Positions 1 to 8,625 of a stretch of 64,000 nucleotides of DNA are shown here, one piece after another. The DNA comes from Oceanotoga teriensis. GTDB taxonomy: Bacteria; Thermotogota; Thermotogae; Petrotogales; Petrotogaceae. The DNA lies in the NCBI RefSeq assembly GCF_003148465.1, contig NZ_QGGI01000004.1, positions 91,930 to 155,929 of the forward strand, given 5' to 3'. Made by a program: the position numbers and the translations under genes. Each line of letters begins with the position of its first letter. Position 1 is the first letter of the stretch. The notes under the pieces are model-generated. The model was not told the DNA's origin, searched no databases, and was given only the letters and a program-made list of their open reading frames with translations.

Positions 1-1111
1 TTATATCATTCAAAATTTTTTTATCGGTATATGAAAAATCTACATTCTCTAATTTTATTTCTTCTATATTTTCTACTATCTTTTCTTCTTCATTTTTTCT
101 TTCATCATTAAATTCAAAAATATCTTTAATTTTTATTATTGAAGGAGAAAAGAAGTTTCTATTTTTGAACAGATAATTCATAAAAGGAGTTATATTAGAA
201 TTTATTATACCTATATAAGTTAATATAAAAAATATTTGATCAATACCAATGCTTTTATTTAAAATATAAGAAATATAAAACCAAATAAATATCATTGAAT
301 AATAAATATAATCTAAAAAATTGAAAGGAAATAAAAAATTTGATAATTCTTTTGTCCAAATTCTTTTAAATCCTAAATAAATAGATTGCGAATTTTCTTC
401 AAATTTTTCTAATTCATAGTCTTGTGATAAAGTTGATTTTATTTCTAATCTTCCTTCCAAAGAATCATTAACATAACTAATTAATTTTCTCGAACTTTCC
501 ATTAAATTACTATAATCTTCAAATCCAGGTATTTTACCTTTATTTTTTTCCATAGAAGGCCTCAAAAAGATATATATATAAATAATAAAATATATTATTG
601 AAATAAAAGAAGATACAATATCTATAAAAGATAATATTATTATCGCTGTTATTGATATCAATATTGAAAATAAACTGTTTATACTTTGTAAGTTTAATGA
701 TTGAGAAGCTCTTTGTGTATCCGTTGAAATAATTTCTGAATAGTATGAACTTCCATCTTTTTTAATAGTTTTTTCTTTTGATAAAAATATTTTTTTATAA
801 AGTTTTTCTTTATAAGATTTTTCTATTTTATAAGAAAGTATAGAAGATATATAATCTAATATATAATTTAATATTAAACTTGAAGTGTAGAGTATTCCAA
901 ACAATAAAATTAAATTTAAGGCCATTTTATTTTCTAAATTTGAAATCAAATCTTTATATATAAATGGAATATATAGATTAATTCCAATTACAATGGCTGC
1001 ACCAAAAAATAAAACTGTGAAAATAATTTTTTCTTTTTTATTTAAATTTTTTGACATCCAAATAAGATTTTCAAATTCTTTTTTGGTATTTATTATAAAT
1101 TTATTTTTCAT
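1..1111 (-). CDS. ABC exporter, permease-ATPase half transporter (C-terminus outside window)
   Basis: The reading frame starts at 1111 (ATG, with GGAG six bases upstream) and runs off the left edge without a stop. The visible 370 residues form a transmembrane exporter domain with several hydrophobic helices. They then enter an ATP-binding domain at a 'LENVDFSYTDKK' type A-loop, just before the window ends, so Walker A is not visible. There is no C39 peptidase domain at the N-terminus. The gene lies 11 bp downstream of the radical SAM gene and is read the same way, so the two are probably cotranscribed. Exporters in this position usually move a modified peptide across the membrane. That role is inferred from context. 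Partial gene. Confidence 0.9.
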   Translation of the reverse strand, partial: MKNKFIINTKKEFENLIWMSKNLNKKEKIIFTVLFFGAAIVIGINLYIPFIYKDLISNLENKMALNLILLFGILYTSSLILNYILDYISSILSYKIEKSYKEKLYKKIFLSKEKTIKKDGSSYYSEIISTDTQRASQSLNLQSINSLFSILISITAIIILSFIDIVSSFISIIYFIIYIYIFLRPSMEKNKGKIPGFEDYSNLMESSRKLISYVNDSLEGRLEIKSTLSQDYELEKFEENSQSIYLGFKRIWTKELSNFLFPFNFLDYIYYSMIFIWFYISYILNKSIGIDQIFFILTYIGIINSNITPFMNYLFKNRNFFSPSIIKIKDIFEFNDERKNEEEKIVENIEEIKLENVDFSYTDKKILNDI

Positions 1112-1122
1112 AAAAAACTCCT

Positions 1123-2391
1123 TTAATAATTTAATAAATTAATATAATCATCTAAAAAATATTTTTGAGGTATACATGATTTCTTTTTTTTAATTTCTTT
1201 TATATAATTACAACCTCCAAGACATAATGGAAGAACTTTACATTTTTTGCATTCATCATCTAAACTCAATTTTTCCGAAAAGGTATTTTTATGTTTATAA
1301 AAAAACAAGTTACCGTCATTATTTATTTGGCCTATAATATTATTTTCGTTAAAATCTGTTCCTGTGCATATTATTAATTTAGAATTAGGTAAAATAAAGT
1401 AAGTGTTTTTTGTTCCTGCTTTACAAGAATTGTATTTATCTTCGTAAAACCAATGATCTACATTAAATCCTAAATTTTTTATATATAAATAAAAATTAAT
1501 TATTTTTTTTATAATTATTGTTTTTTCTTCTAATAAACCAGGAGATTTTTCTGGATTTTTATGAATAGGATTTAAACTTATTATTATTTTATTTTTATAA
1601 TTTAAGAAATTTTTTAAAAAATTTAGATTTTCTGTTTTCATATCACTATAAATATTGATTCTTAAAGTTAAGATTATATTGTTATAATTTTTTAATAAAT
1701 TTATTAAATTTTCAAAAATTACTTTAAAAGTATTAACATTTTTATTAATCTTTAAAAAACGATTTTTATTATGAGTCTCCTGATTACCATCAAGAGTTAC
1801 TTGAAAGAATTTAATATTTAAATTTTCTACTAGATTTTTAGTTATTTTATTTGATAAAATATATCCATTTGTGACAATTGATGAATTAAATTTTATGTTT
1901 GAATAATTATTAATTATATAAGAATTTACATCATTAATTTTATTTAATGATAATAAGGGTTCGCCACCAAACCAAGAAAGATTTAAAGTTTTTTTATCTT
2001 TTATATTTAAATCAATAAATTTAAATATTGAATTTATATTATAAGAATCAAAATTTATTTTTTTATGATGTTGATAACAATAGCTACATTCAAAGTTACA
2101 ATTTAATGTTGAAAATAAAATTAAATTTAATGTATCATTATTTTTTATTTTGTTTAATATCAAATTATTTATGAAAAATTCTTCTGAAAAATTATCTTCA
2201 ATTAAAAATTTATTTTCAGATAAAATATTCAATAAATCTTTAGAAATTTTTTTATTGGGAAAGTTTAAATTTATTAATAATTCGTTTTTTATATCTGAAG
2301 AAAAGATTATTATAGATTTATATAATAAATTACATAAAATGTAATCATTATTATTTACTTTTTTTATTACATTATAATTAGAAATTTTCAT
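1123..2391 (-). CDS. Radical SAM/SPASM peptide-modifying enzyme
   Basis: A 422-residue radical SAM protein. The 4Fe-4S/SAM motif CX3CX2C is C98-C102-C105 in 'CNFECSYC'. The C-terminus carries a SPASM domain with the spacing CX2CX5CX3C ('CKKCKVLPLCLGGC'), preceded by two further Cys and followed by one, for auxiliary iron-sulfur clusters. The first 85 residues resemble the N-terminal region common in RiPP-modifying enzymes of this class. The start has GGAGG just upstream. It sits between a 32-residue Cys-containing peptide gene and an ABC exporter, so installing a thioether or similar bond in that peptide is the likely job. The chemistry cannot be read from sequence. Family assignment is secure; substrate is inferred. 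Confidence 0.92.
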   Translation of the reverse strand: MKISNYNVIKKVNNNDYILCNLLYKSIIIFSSDIKNELLINLNFPNKKISKDLLNILSENKFLIEDNFSEEFFINNLILNKIKNNDTLNLILFSTLNCNFECSYCYQHHKKINFDSYNINSIFKFIDLNIKDKKTLNLSWFGGEPLLSLNKINDVNSYIINNYSNIKFNSSIVTNGYILSNKITKNLVENLNIKFFQVTLDGNQETHNKNRFLKINKNVNTFKVIFENLINLLKNYNNIILTLRINIYSDMKTENLNFLKNFLNYKNKIIISLNPIHKNPEKSPGLLEEKTIIIKKIINFYLYIKNLGFNVDHWFYEDKYNSCKAGTKNTYFILPNSKLIICTGTDFNENNIIGQINNDGNLFFYKHKNTFSEKLSLDDECKKCKVLPLCLGGCNYIKEIKKKKSCIPQKYFLDDYINLLNY

Positions 2392-2439
2392 GATAAACCT
2401 CCAATACTCAATAAAATATTTATTTATAATATTTATATA

Positions 2440-2473
2440 AAACTATAAGGTGCTTTTAAGCACCTTATAGTTT
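2440..2473 (-). terminator. Attenuator/terminator hairpin after the precursor peptide
   Basis: A perfect 16-bp inverted repeat (arms 2440-2455 and 2458-2473, two-base loop) begins in the last bases of the peptide gene. On the minus strand it is followed by a short T run (TTTTAT). It lies between the peptide and the radical SAM gene. Such a hairpin would let the peptide be made in excess over its enzyme by partial termination or by 3' end protection. Confidence 0.75.
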
Positions 2474-2570
2474 AACAGCCAAAACAATTACCATTTCCTG
2501 GTTCAACTTTATCTTTTTTATCCCCAGATATGTTTATTGGTCTAGAAATTACTTGAACCTTTTTATTCAT
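2472..2570 (-). CDS. Putative RiPP precursor peptide (32 aa, C-terminal CFGC)
   Basis: A 32-residue frame with ATG at 2570, GGGGGTG about 8 bases before it and a strong promoter upstream. The peptide begins MNKKVQVISRPINI, continues through a Lys/Asp/Glu-rich middle and ends EPGNGNCFGC. The two cysteines near the C-terminus are the likely modification sites, with the first 20 or so residues as leader. It is directly upstream of a radical SAM/SPASM enzyme and an ABC exporter, the classic order of a sactipeptide/ranthipeptide-type locus. From memory, Thermotoga maritima has a comparable arrangement around the small peptide TM1316; this was not checked. Alternatively the CXXC could bind a metal. 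Function is unproven. Confidence 0.72.
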   Translation of the reverse strand: MNKKVQVISRPINISGDKKDKVEPGNGNCFGC

Positions 2571-2601
2571 AATTTTCACCCCCATTTTTCGTTAAGGTTT
2601 A

Positions 2602-2836
2602 TTAATAAAATTATACATATTTTTATATGGTAGTCAAGTTGTCTTACGAATATTTGAAATTATCATTAATAAAGAATTTTTATTTTTTTATTTTTAAATA
2701 ATAGTTCGAATATGGCACTATTTTTTATTAAAATAAAAATAATACCTTTAACAAATAGAATTTAAAGGTATTTCAAAGTTTGAAAAATTAATTTATTTTT
2801 AAAAATGGAATGTTTTTTTTTAGTTAATTTTAAGTT
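2602..2836. repeat. Control-region repeat, copy 1
   Basis: About 230 bp that recur with frequent scattered differences at 4695-4931 in the same orientation. It contains a promoter (2610-2637) and a conserved 'gaatatggcactatttttta' block. It also has an inverted repeat (2740-2749 with 2764-2773) flanked by A/T runs, which could terminate the exporter gene ending at 2879. No other gene lies in this gap. Confidence 0.85.
2610..2637 (-). promoter_or_regulatory. Sigma-70-type promoter for the precursor peptide
   Basis: On the minus strand, TTGACT (2632-2637) and TATAAT (2610-2615) are separated by 16 bp. Transcription would start about 30 bases before the peptide ATG. The same promoter is present in the second repeat copy at 4703-4730. 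Confidence 0.8.
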
Positions 2837-2878
2837 AATTTCTGATAACTTTAAATTGATATAATTTTTATTTGAAAA

Positions 2879-4561
2879 TTATATTTGATTTTTAAAAATA
2901 TTTATATAATCTTTTGAATTTTTCATTAAATATTCATGAGAACCAGAAGCGGTTATTTTTTTATCATTTAATACGAATATTTTTTCACAGTATTTTATTG
3001 TAGATATTCTATGGGAAAGTATTATTATTATGCTATTGAGAGATAATAATTTATTCATAATATTTTTTTCATATATAGAGTCTATTCCAGAAGTTGCTTC
3101 ATCGAGAATGATTATATCTGGATTTCTTAAAAAAATTCTTGCAAGGCCTATTCTTTGTTTTTGACCTAATGATAAATCTCCAAATCCTTCTCCTATAAAA
3201 CTGTCTAATGATAGATTTAATCCACATATGTTAAGAATATCAGTTATTCTTTCTTTTTCAGTTTTTATACCCATCGTTATATTTTCATATACTGTTCCTT
3301 GGAATATGTGAGGATTAGAGCCTGTATAAAGTACTTTTCTTTCAAATTCTTTTACACAAATATTGGTGATATTCGTGTTGTTTATATATATTTCACCATT
3401 TTGGGGATATATAAATTTTAATAAGATATTTGCTAAAGTAGATTTTCCACTTCCACTTTGCCCGACTATAGCTATTTTTTGGTTTTCTTGAATTATTAAA
3501 TTTATATTTTCTAATATAGGATGATCTTTTTTATAATAAAAATTAATATTTTTGAATTCTACTTTATTTATCTTTTTAAAAGAAATACTTGAATCATAAT
3601 TCATTTTTGTTTCTGTTAAATTGAAAAAATCAATTATTTTTTCAGCTATAGGAATAGTTTTTAAAGTGGAATTCCATATATAAGATATTCTTTCTATATT
3701 ATTGTATAAAGTACCAAGATAAGAAAAGACCGCTATAACAACACCTATTGAGGTTAAATTTTTCTTTATTAATACTAATCCTAAACCGAGAAACAATAAT
3801 GGTAATAGCGTTGAAAGATACTGTTGTATTCCATAGTTTAAAGTTTGGTACTTTGCAAGTGGTTTAACTTTTGATATCCATTGTTGAATAAAATTTTTAA
3901 CTTTTGATATAAAAAATTTTTTTGAATTATATATATTTATTTCTTGTGAGCCATCTAAAGTATCTCTAAATATTTCAATAGTTTTTGAATAGTCTTCTCT
4001 TTCAGATCTTGATGAATCTTGTAATTTCTTTATATAACCACTCATAGAAAAATAATATAATAAGGTTGATAATAATGCCATTATTCCAAAGATATAATTA
4101 AAAGACCAAATTATTATTATACCTATTATAAAATTTAATATTTCAAGTAATATAGCATAAAATGCTGATATAGAACGTCCAACTTTTTCTGTATCTGAAA
4201 TAGCTATTGATAGTATTTTACCTCTTCCATTTTTATCAAAATAAGAGAATGGAAGATTTAAAGATTTTATCAGTATTTTTTCTTTTAATTGAGCTCCAGC
4301 AAGAGATTCTGAAATGTTACTAATATATCCAGATATTATTTCTATTAAAATACTCAAAGTTGAAGCTATTAAAATATATATTAAATATAATATGATTTTT
4401 TTTAATTCAAATTCTCCTATATTATCAAAAAGAACTTTTAGCATTATTGGAATTATTAATGTAAAAAAAATCTCAAATAATCCAAGAGTAAATAATGAAA
4501 TTTGATATTTTATATTTGTTTTTATAAGATTCAAAAAAAATTTAAAAGTTTTTTTATTCAA
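2879..4561 (-). CDS. ABC exporter, fused permease-ATPase
   Basis: A 560-residue half transporter. The N-terminal ~300 residues form the six-helix exporter domain. The ATPase domain has Walker A 'GQSGSGKST', the signature 'LSLGQKQR', Walker B 'IIILDEATSGIDS' and the H-loop 'LSHR'. The start is TTG at 4561 with GGAGTG seven bases upstream. No peptidase domain is present. It has its own copy of the promoter cassette that also precedes the precursor peptide, so the two units should be co-regulated. It may pair with the partial exporter at the left edge as a heterodimer, or act as a separate exporter or immunity pump. The family is certain; the cargo is inferred. Confidence 0.92.
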   Translation of the reverse strand: MNKKTFKFFLNLIKTNIKYQISLFTLGLFEIFFTLIIPIMLKVLFDNIGEFELKKIILYLIYILIASTLSILIEIISGYISNISESLAGAQLKEKILIKSLNLPFSYFDKNGRGKILSIAISDTEKVGRSISAFYAILLEILNFIIGIIIIWSFNYIFGIMALLSTLLYYFSMSGYIKKLQDSSRSEREDYSKTIEIFRDTLDGSQEINIYNSKKFFISKVKNFIQQWISKVKPLAKYQTLNYGIQQYLSTLLPLLFLGLGLVLIKKNLTSIGVVIAVFSYLGTLYNNIERISYIWNSTLKTIPIAEKIIDFFNLTETKMNYDSSISFKKINKVEFKNINFYYKKDHPILENINLIIQENQKIAIVGQSGSGKSTLANILLKFIYPQNGEIYINNTNITNICVKEFERKVLYTGSNPHIFQGTVYENITMGIKTEKERITDILNICGLNLSLDSFIGEGFGDLSLGQKQRIGLARIFLRNPDIIILDEATSGIDSIYEKNIMNKLLSLNSIIIILSHRISTIKYCEKIFVLNDKKITASGSHEYLMKNSKDYINIFKNQI

Positions 4562-4694
4562 GATATTTCACTCCACATATTAATAATAGAATTTATATCT
4601 CTTTTTTCTATTTATAAAATTTTTAGATACAACAATTTCTAAAGTTAATAGAAATTTATTTTCATTGATTAAGTTTAATCCATGTTAAGTATTG

Positions 4695-4931
4695 TTAATA
4701 AAATTATACATAATTTTATATGGTAGTCAAGTGATTTTGTAAATACTCAAAATCATTATTAATAAAGAGTTTTTGTTTTTTTATTTTTATTGAATATTTT
4801 GAATATGGCACTATTTTTTAATAAGATAAAAATAATATCTTTAAAAAATAGAATTTAAAGGTATTTCAAAGTTTAATGAATTCATTTGTTTTCGAAAATA
4901 GAATATTTTTTTAAAATTAATTTAAGGTTGT
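4695..4931. repeat. Control-region repeat, copy 2
   Basis: This matches copy 1 (2602-2836) over about 230 bp in the same orientation. It includes the promoter, the 'gaatatggcactatttttta' block and the inverted repeat (4834-4843 with 4856-4865). In this copy the stem carries a C-to-T change that still allows a G-U pair in plus-strand RNA. The 4562-5005 gap holds only this repeat, the exporter leader and the mpg promoter. No second precursor peptide was found in it. Confidence 0.85.
4703..4730 (-). promoter_or_regulatory. Promoter of the ABC exporter gene
   Basis: On the minus strand, TTGACT (4725-4730) and TATAAT (4703-4708) are separated by 16 bp, as at 2610-2637. The leader to the TTG start is about 135 bases and contains no convincing peptide gene, only frames of a few codons. 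Confidence 0.78.
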
Positions 4932-4952
4932 TTTTATGTTTAGTTTTTTTTG

Positions 4953-4981
4953 TTTAGATTTTATATTAAAATAAATATAAT
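4953..4981 (+). promoter_or_regulatory. Probable promoter of the DNA glycosylase gene
   Basis: TTTAGA (4953-4958) and TATAAT (4976-4981) with 17 bp spacing, 24 bp before the TTG start. The -35 matches consensus at four of six positions. Confidence 0.5.
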
Positions 4982-5005
4982 GAAGATATTTTTGGAGGTG
5001 TTGTT

Positions 5006-5590
5006 TTGATAAAAAATAGAGATTATTTTTTAAATAATGCATTATATACGGCTAAGAATATACTTGGGGATATTTTAGTTTTGAAAAAAGATAACTTTGT
5101 CTTTGAATTTAAGATAGTCGAGACAGAAGCATATTGTGGAATAAAAGATAAGGCTTGTCATTCTTATGAGGGGAAAAAAACAAAGAGAAATCTTTCTATG
5201 TACAAAAGTGGAGGGCATATCTATGTATATATGATATATGGAATGTATTATTGTATGAATATAGTGTGTTCTAAGGAAAATGATCCTCAAGCAGTTTTAA
5301 TAAGAGGGGTAGAACCTTTAAATCATTTAGATTTTTTAAAGAGAATAAGAAATGTTAAGAAAGTAAAAGATATAAGTAATGGACCTGGAAAGTTATGTAT
5401 GGCTTATAAAATAGATAAGAATTTTGATGGTTATGACCTTTTGGACTCCAAGGATTTATATTTGAGAAGAGGAAATAAAGCCTTTGAAGTGGTGGAGTCC
5501 AAAAGGATAAATATAGATTATTCTGAAGAGTTTAAAGATAAACTCTGGAGATTTTATATAAAAGATAATGAATTTGTATCAAAAAAATAG
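5006..5590 (+). CDS. mpg: 3-methyladenine DNA glycosylase, AAG/MPG family
   Basis: A 194-residue protein matching the alkyladenine glycosylase fold, which removes alkylated purines to start base excision repair. The hallmark 'VETEAYCGIKDKACH' contains the catalytic Glu, followed by 'KSGGHIYVYMIYGMYYCMNIV' and 'PQAVLIRGVEPL'. The start is TTG with GGAGGTG five bases upstream; no ATG fits the conserved N-terminus. It is a single-gene unit, divergent from the exporter and end-to-end with the transporter at 5591, with no gap between their stop codons. Length is usual for the bacterial family. Confidence 0.93.
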   Translation: MIKNRDYFLNNALYTAKNILGDILVLKKDNFVFEFKIVETEAYCGIKDKACHSYEGKKTKRNLSMYKSGGHIYVYMIYGMYYCMNIVCSKENDPQAVLIRGVEPLNHLDFLKRIRNVKKVKDISNGPGKLCMAYKIDKNFDGYDLLDSKDLYLRRGNKAFEVVESKRINIDYSEEFKDKLWRFYIKDNEFVSKK

Positions 5591-6451
5591 TTATATTTTT
5601 TTATTTTTTTTATTTGTATGAAAATATATTATTAAAGCAGCTATTATTATTAATGAGTATCCACCAAGACTTAGTATATCTGGAATTGAATCAAACATAA
5701 AATATCCAATTATTCCTGAAAAAAGAACATTCGTATAATTTAATATAGATATTTCACCTGCTGGAGCAAGTTTGTATGAAATTGTTAAAGTGAATTGACC
5801 TATTACAGCAGATATTCCCACTAAAAGCATTATTAATATTTGAAATAATGTCATTGGTTTGTATTGAATTATCATAACTGGTAATGTAGTTATACTTGAA
5901 AAAAATGAAAAGAAAAATACTATAGTATAGAAAGATTCTTTATTTCCAAGATATCTGACTGTTGTATAAGCACCGGCTGAGAATATTGCTCCAAAAAGCC
6001 CTATAATGGCTGGCAGTATATCAAAATTGAATTGTGGTTTTATTATCATTAGAGCGCCTAAAAAAGCTATTATTAATGTAGGAATCTGTATTTTTGAAAA
6101 ATTTTCTTTTAAAAGAAAGTAAGCAAAGATACTTACAAAGAATGGATTTAATTTGTTTATCATAGAAGCATCTGCAAGTAATAAATGATCTAAGCTGTAA
6201 AAGAATGATATCATTCCAAGAGTTCCTAATGCTGATCTGATTATTAAAAATTTTAGGTTTTCTCTCTTTCCAAAAAAATTTTCTTTTTTTCTATATATTA
6301 TAAAGCCCGTTATTATTACGGCTATTAGATTTCTAAAAAATGTTTTTTGGAATGTTGGAAGATCTCCTGCAAGTTTTACAAATGCTCCCATAAAAGCAAA
6401 TGCGAGTGATGACAATAACATTAAAAGTACTGCTTTCTTTTTATTATCCAT
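5591..6451 (-). CDS. EamA/DMT-family transporter
   Basis: A 286-residue, very hydrophobic protein with about ten predicted membrane helices in two repeats, as in EamA drug/metabolite exporters. The N-terminal helix 'LLMLLSSLAFAFMGAFVKLAG' and the second-repeat start 'IGLFGAIFSAGAYTTVRYLG' are typical. Positively charged tails (KNKKNKKI) end the protein. The substrate cannot be told; family members export amino acids, nucleosides or metabolites. It is monocistronic and convergent with mpg, which lies directly against its stop codon. About 250 bp upstream of it (6452-6706) contain no gene. Confidence 0.9.
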   Translation of the reverse strand: MDNKKKAVLLMLLSSLAFAFMGAFVKLAGDLPTFQKTFFRNLIAVIITGFIIYRKKENFFGKRENLKFLIIRSALGTLGMISFFYSLDHLLLADASMINKLNPFFVSIFAYFLLKENFSKIQIPTLIIAFLGALMIIKPQFNFDILPAIIGLFGAIFSAGAYTTVRYLGNKESFYTIVFFFSFFSSITTLPVMIIQYKPMTLFQILIMLLVGISAVIGQFTLTISYKLAPAGEISILNYTNVLFSGIIGYFMFDSIPDILSLGGYSLIIIAALIIYFHTNKKNKKI

Positions 6452-6706
6452 AATTCACCTCTTATAATATATAACTAATTTTATTATAGACTTTTTTTGT
6501 CAATCTCTTGTTAAGTGAATAAAGCTTTCTATTTAATATGTCTTTGTTTAAACTTTGCAATTTTCTGATTTTCGTTACCTTAATTTAAATTTTGGTGTTC
6601 AATTTTAACTTTTTGTACATCTTAATTTAGTTTTTATTTAATGAAATATATATAACATATTAATGTTGTGTGAAGATAAAATTTAGAAAATTTCAGAGGT
6701 GTTAAT

Positions 6707-8536
6707 ATGAAAGAGATTATGTTTAAAGCTTGGGTAGAAACATGGGAAGAAATATATGGTCAAAACCTTGTTAAAGAGGTTCTAAAAGAATTTTCACTTG
6801 TTTCTGAAAATGGAAAATCTGTATTAAAAGATTTAGAAGATAGTATAATATATAAAATTCTTGATAAAATGAGTATTAAAACAAAAAAACCTTTGAAAGA
6901 TCTTTTATTTGAAACTGGAACTAAGAATGTTAATACTTTCTATAAGATGTATGCACCTTTTTTTAAGAAAAAAGGAATATTATCATTTATGTCTGTTATG
7001 GATTTTGTACATAAATCTATTGCTGGAAGGATAAAAGGCTCTAAACCACCTAAAATAGATTTTGAGTATATAGATAAAAATAGTGCTTATGTCGTTTATA
7101 GGAGTGAAAGAAAATACCTTAATTATTATTTTCTTGGAATGTTGAGTGGAGCATCACAACATTTTGAAGATCCCATAGAGTATGAAATTATTGAAGAAAA
7201 TAATGATGATGGTTCTTATTTAAAAGTAAAATTAAAAGCTTCAAAGCAATATGGAGAAAGTATAATTTTGAAATTTTTTAAAATTCCAGGTCTTTCGTCG
7301 AAAAAGGGAAGCTTTATCATGTATATGTATTCTTTATTTATTAGTTTTATTATAAATTATTTTTCTATATCCTACGTTTTTAAATCCTTCATAGAGTCTA
7401 TTCCAATTTCTATATTTCTTTCTTTCAGTATATCAACTTTTTTTTATATAATTTTTCTTGTATATAAAAATGCTTTTGAAAAAATAATAAATAAAAGTAT
7501 TGAAAATATGGCTAAATTTAATTTTGAAGATCCAGTAATGATATATGGAGATAAAGTCATAAATGATAATAATAAAAAAGTTAATAATTTTAGAAGAAAA
7601 AATCAAGAAATATTTACTGAAATGATGGTCGATGTTGATCAGATAGAAAATTTCACAGAGAATATAGTAGATTATTCTAAAAACATAAAAGAAGATACTC
7701 AAGAATTAAAAGAACTCGTTGGAGAAGTGAAGAAAAGTTCAGAACTTATTTCAAATGATTCTCAAGATATATCTTCTATTATTAATAATAATTCTCAAAA
7801 GATAAATGATATTCTCGGTAAAGGAGATAGCATTTCTGATACTCTTTTGAAAAGTATAGAACTTTTAAAAAAGAATGATAAAATTGTTTTAGATTCTTCA
7901 GATGAAATTATTGAAATGACAGAAAGATTTAATATTTTGATGAGTGAGAGTAAAGAGGTTCAAAAAGATACACTCAATACTCTTAAAGTAATTGATTCTG
8001 TGACTTCTATAGCAGAACAAACTAATTTACTTGCATTGAATGCAGCAATAGAAGCTGCTAGAGCTGGAGAGTTGGGAAAAGGGTTTGCCGTTGTTGCTGA
8101 TGAGATAAGAAATCTTGCCGAAGAATCTAAAAGATCGGCTTCTGATATTTCTAAAGTAATAGTTAATATTTCAGATAGAATTAATAATCTAACAGAAAGT
8201 ATACTTTCTGAGTATAATAAATCAAGAAAAGAAGCAGATAATCTTAGTAAATCTGTTGAAGAGAGTGCAGAGAAAACTATTCAGCTTGAACATCTTTCAT
8301 TAGAAGTAAAAAATGTTTTTGATACTTTATTGGAAGAAGGAGAAGAACTTCAAAAAACTGCCATAAATATAGAGAGTCTCATGGCAACATCACAAGAAAA
8401 TTCGGCTGTTTCAGAAGAAATGTATAGTTCATTAAAAGAATTTATTATTCGTCTAGATAGCATATTTGATAGTCTTGAAAAATCAAAATTTTTTATAAAA
8501 GAATTTACGAATAAGTTTTCTAATATAAGATATTAA
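6707..8536 (+). CDS. H-NOX (heme) methyl-accepting chemotaxis protein, predicted O2 sensor
   Basis: A 609-residue chemoreceptor whose first ~185 residues are an H-NOX heme domain. Key residues sit at the same numbers as in the Caldanaerobacter (Tt) H-NOX: heme ligand H102, P115 and the YxSxR motif Y131-S133-R135. The distal O2-binding trio W9, N74 and Y140 is also present. Two membrane helices follow (about 200-255), then a cytoplasmic signalling domain with the conserved tip '[19 protein letters not shown]' near residue 437. The domain order matches known H-NOX-MCP fusions of anaerobes. Predicted role: binding O2 (possibly NO) and steering the cell through CheA. No che genes are nearby. It is monocistronic, with a terminator behind it. 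Confidence 0.95.
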   Translation: MKEIMFKAWVETWEEIYGQNLVKEVLKEFSLVSENGKSVLKDLEDSIIYKILDKMSIKTKKPLKDLLFETGTKNVNTFYKMYAPFFKKKGILSFMSVMDFVHKSIAGRIKGSKPPKIDFEYIDKNSAYVVYRSERKYLNYYFLGMLSGASQHFEDPIEYEIIEENNDDGSYLKVKLKASKQYGESIILKFFKIPGLSSKKGSFIMYMYSLFISFIINYFSISYVFKSFIESIPISIFLSFSISTFFYIIFLVYKNAFEKIINKSIENMAKFNFEDPVMIYGDKVINDNNKKVNNFRRKNQEIFTEMMVDVDQIENFTENIVDYSKNIKEDTQELKELVGEVKKSSELISNDSQDISSIINNNSQKINDILGKGDSISDTLLKSIELLKKNDKIVLDSSDEIIEMTERFNILMSESKEVQKDTLNTLKVIDSVTSIAEQTNLLALNAAIEAARAGELGKGFAVVADEIRNLAEESKRSASDISKVIVNISDRINNLTESILSEYNKSRKEADNLSKSVEESAEKTIQLEHLSLEVKNVFDTLLEEGEELQKTAINIESLMATSQENSAVSEEMYSSLKEFIIRLDSIFDSLEKSKFFIKEFTNKFSNIRY

Positions 8537-8542
8537 TTTTTT

Positions 8543-8568
8543 GGACCACTTTTAGTGGTCTTTTTTTT
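8543..8568 (+). terminator. Rho-independent terminator after the H-NOX receptor gene
   Basis: Stem gaccact/agtggtc (8544-8550 with 8554-8560), three-base loop, then eight T. Confidence 0.9.
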
Positions 8569-8595
8569 GTATAATTACCATACTTTTTGTATAAT
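8567..8595 (+). promoter_or_regulatory. Probable promoter of the GH65 gene
   Basis: TTGTAT (8567-8572) and TATAAT (8590-8595) with 17 bp spacing, 30 bp before the chosen ATG. The -35 overlaps the T run of the upstream terminator. Confidence 0.55.
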
Positions 8596-8625
8596 ATATA
8601 TATAAGAAAAAGGGGGAAAAAATTT

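Noticed and set aside
4562-4700. Second precursor peptide in the exporter leader
   Set aside because: The only frames after the promoter are of a few codons, lack a ribosome site and have no cysteine.
2602-4931. The duplicated ~230-bp region as an insertion sequence or MITE
   Set aside because: No terminal inverted repeats or target-site duplication are visible, and each copy contains a promoter correctly placed for its downstream gene.
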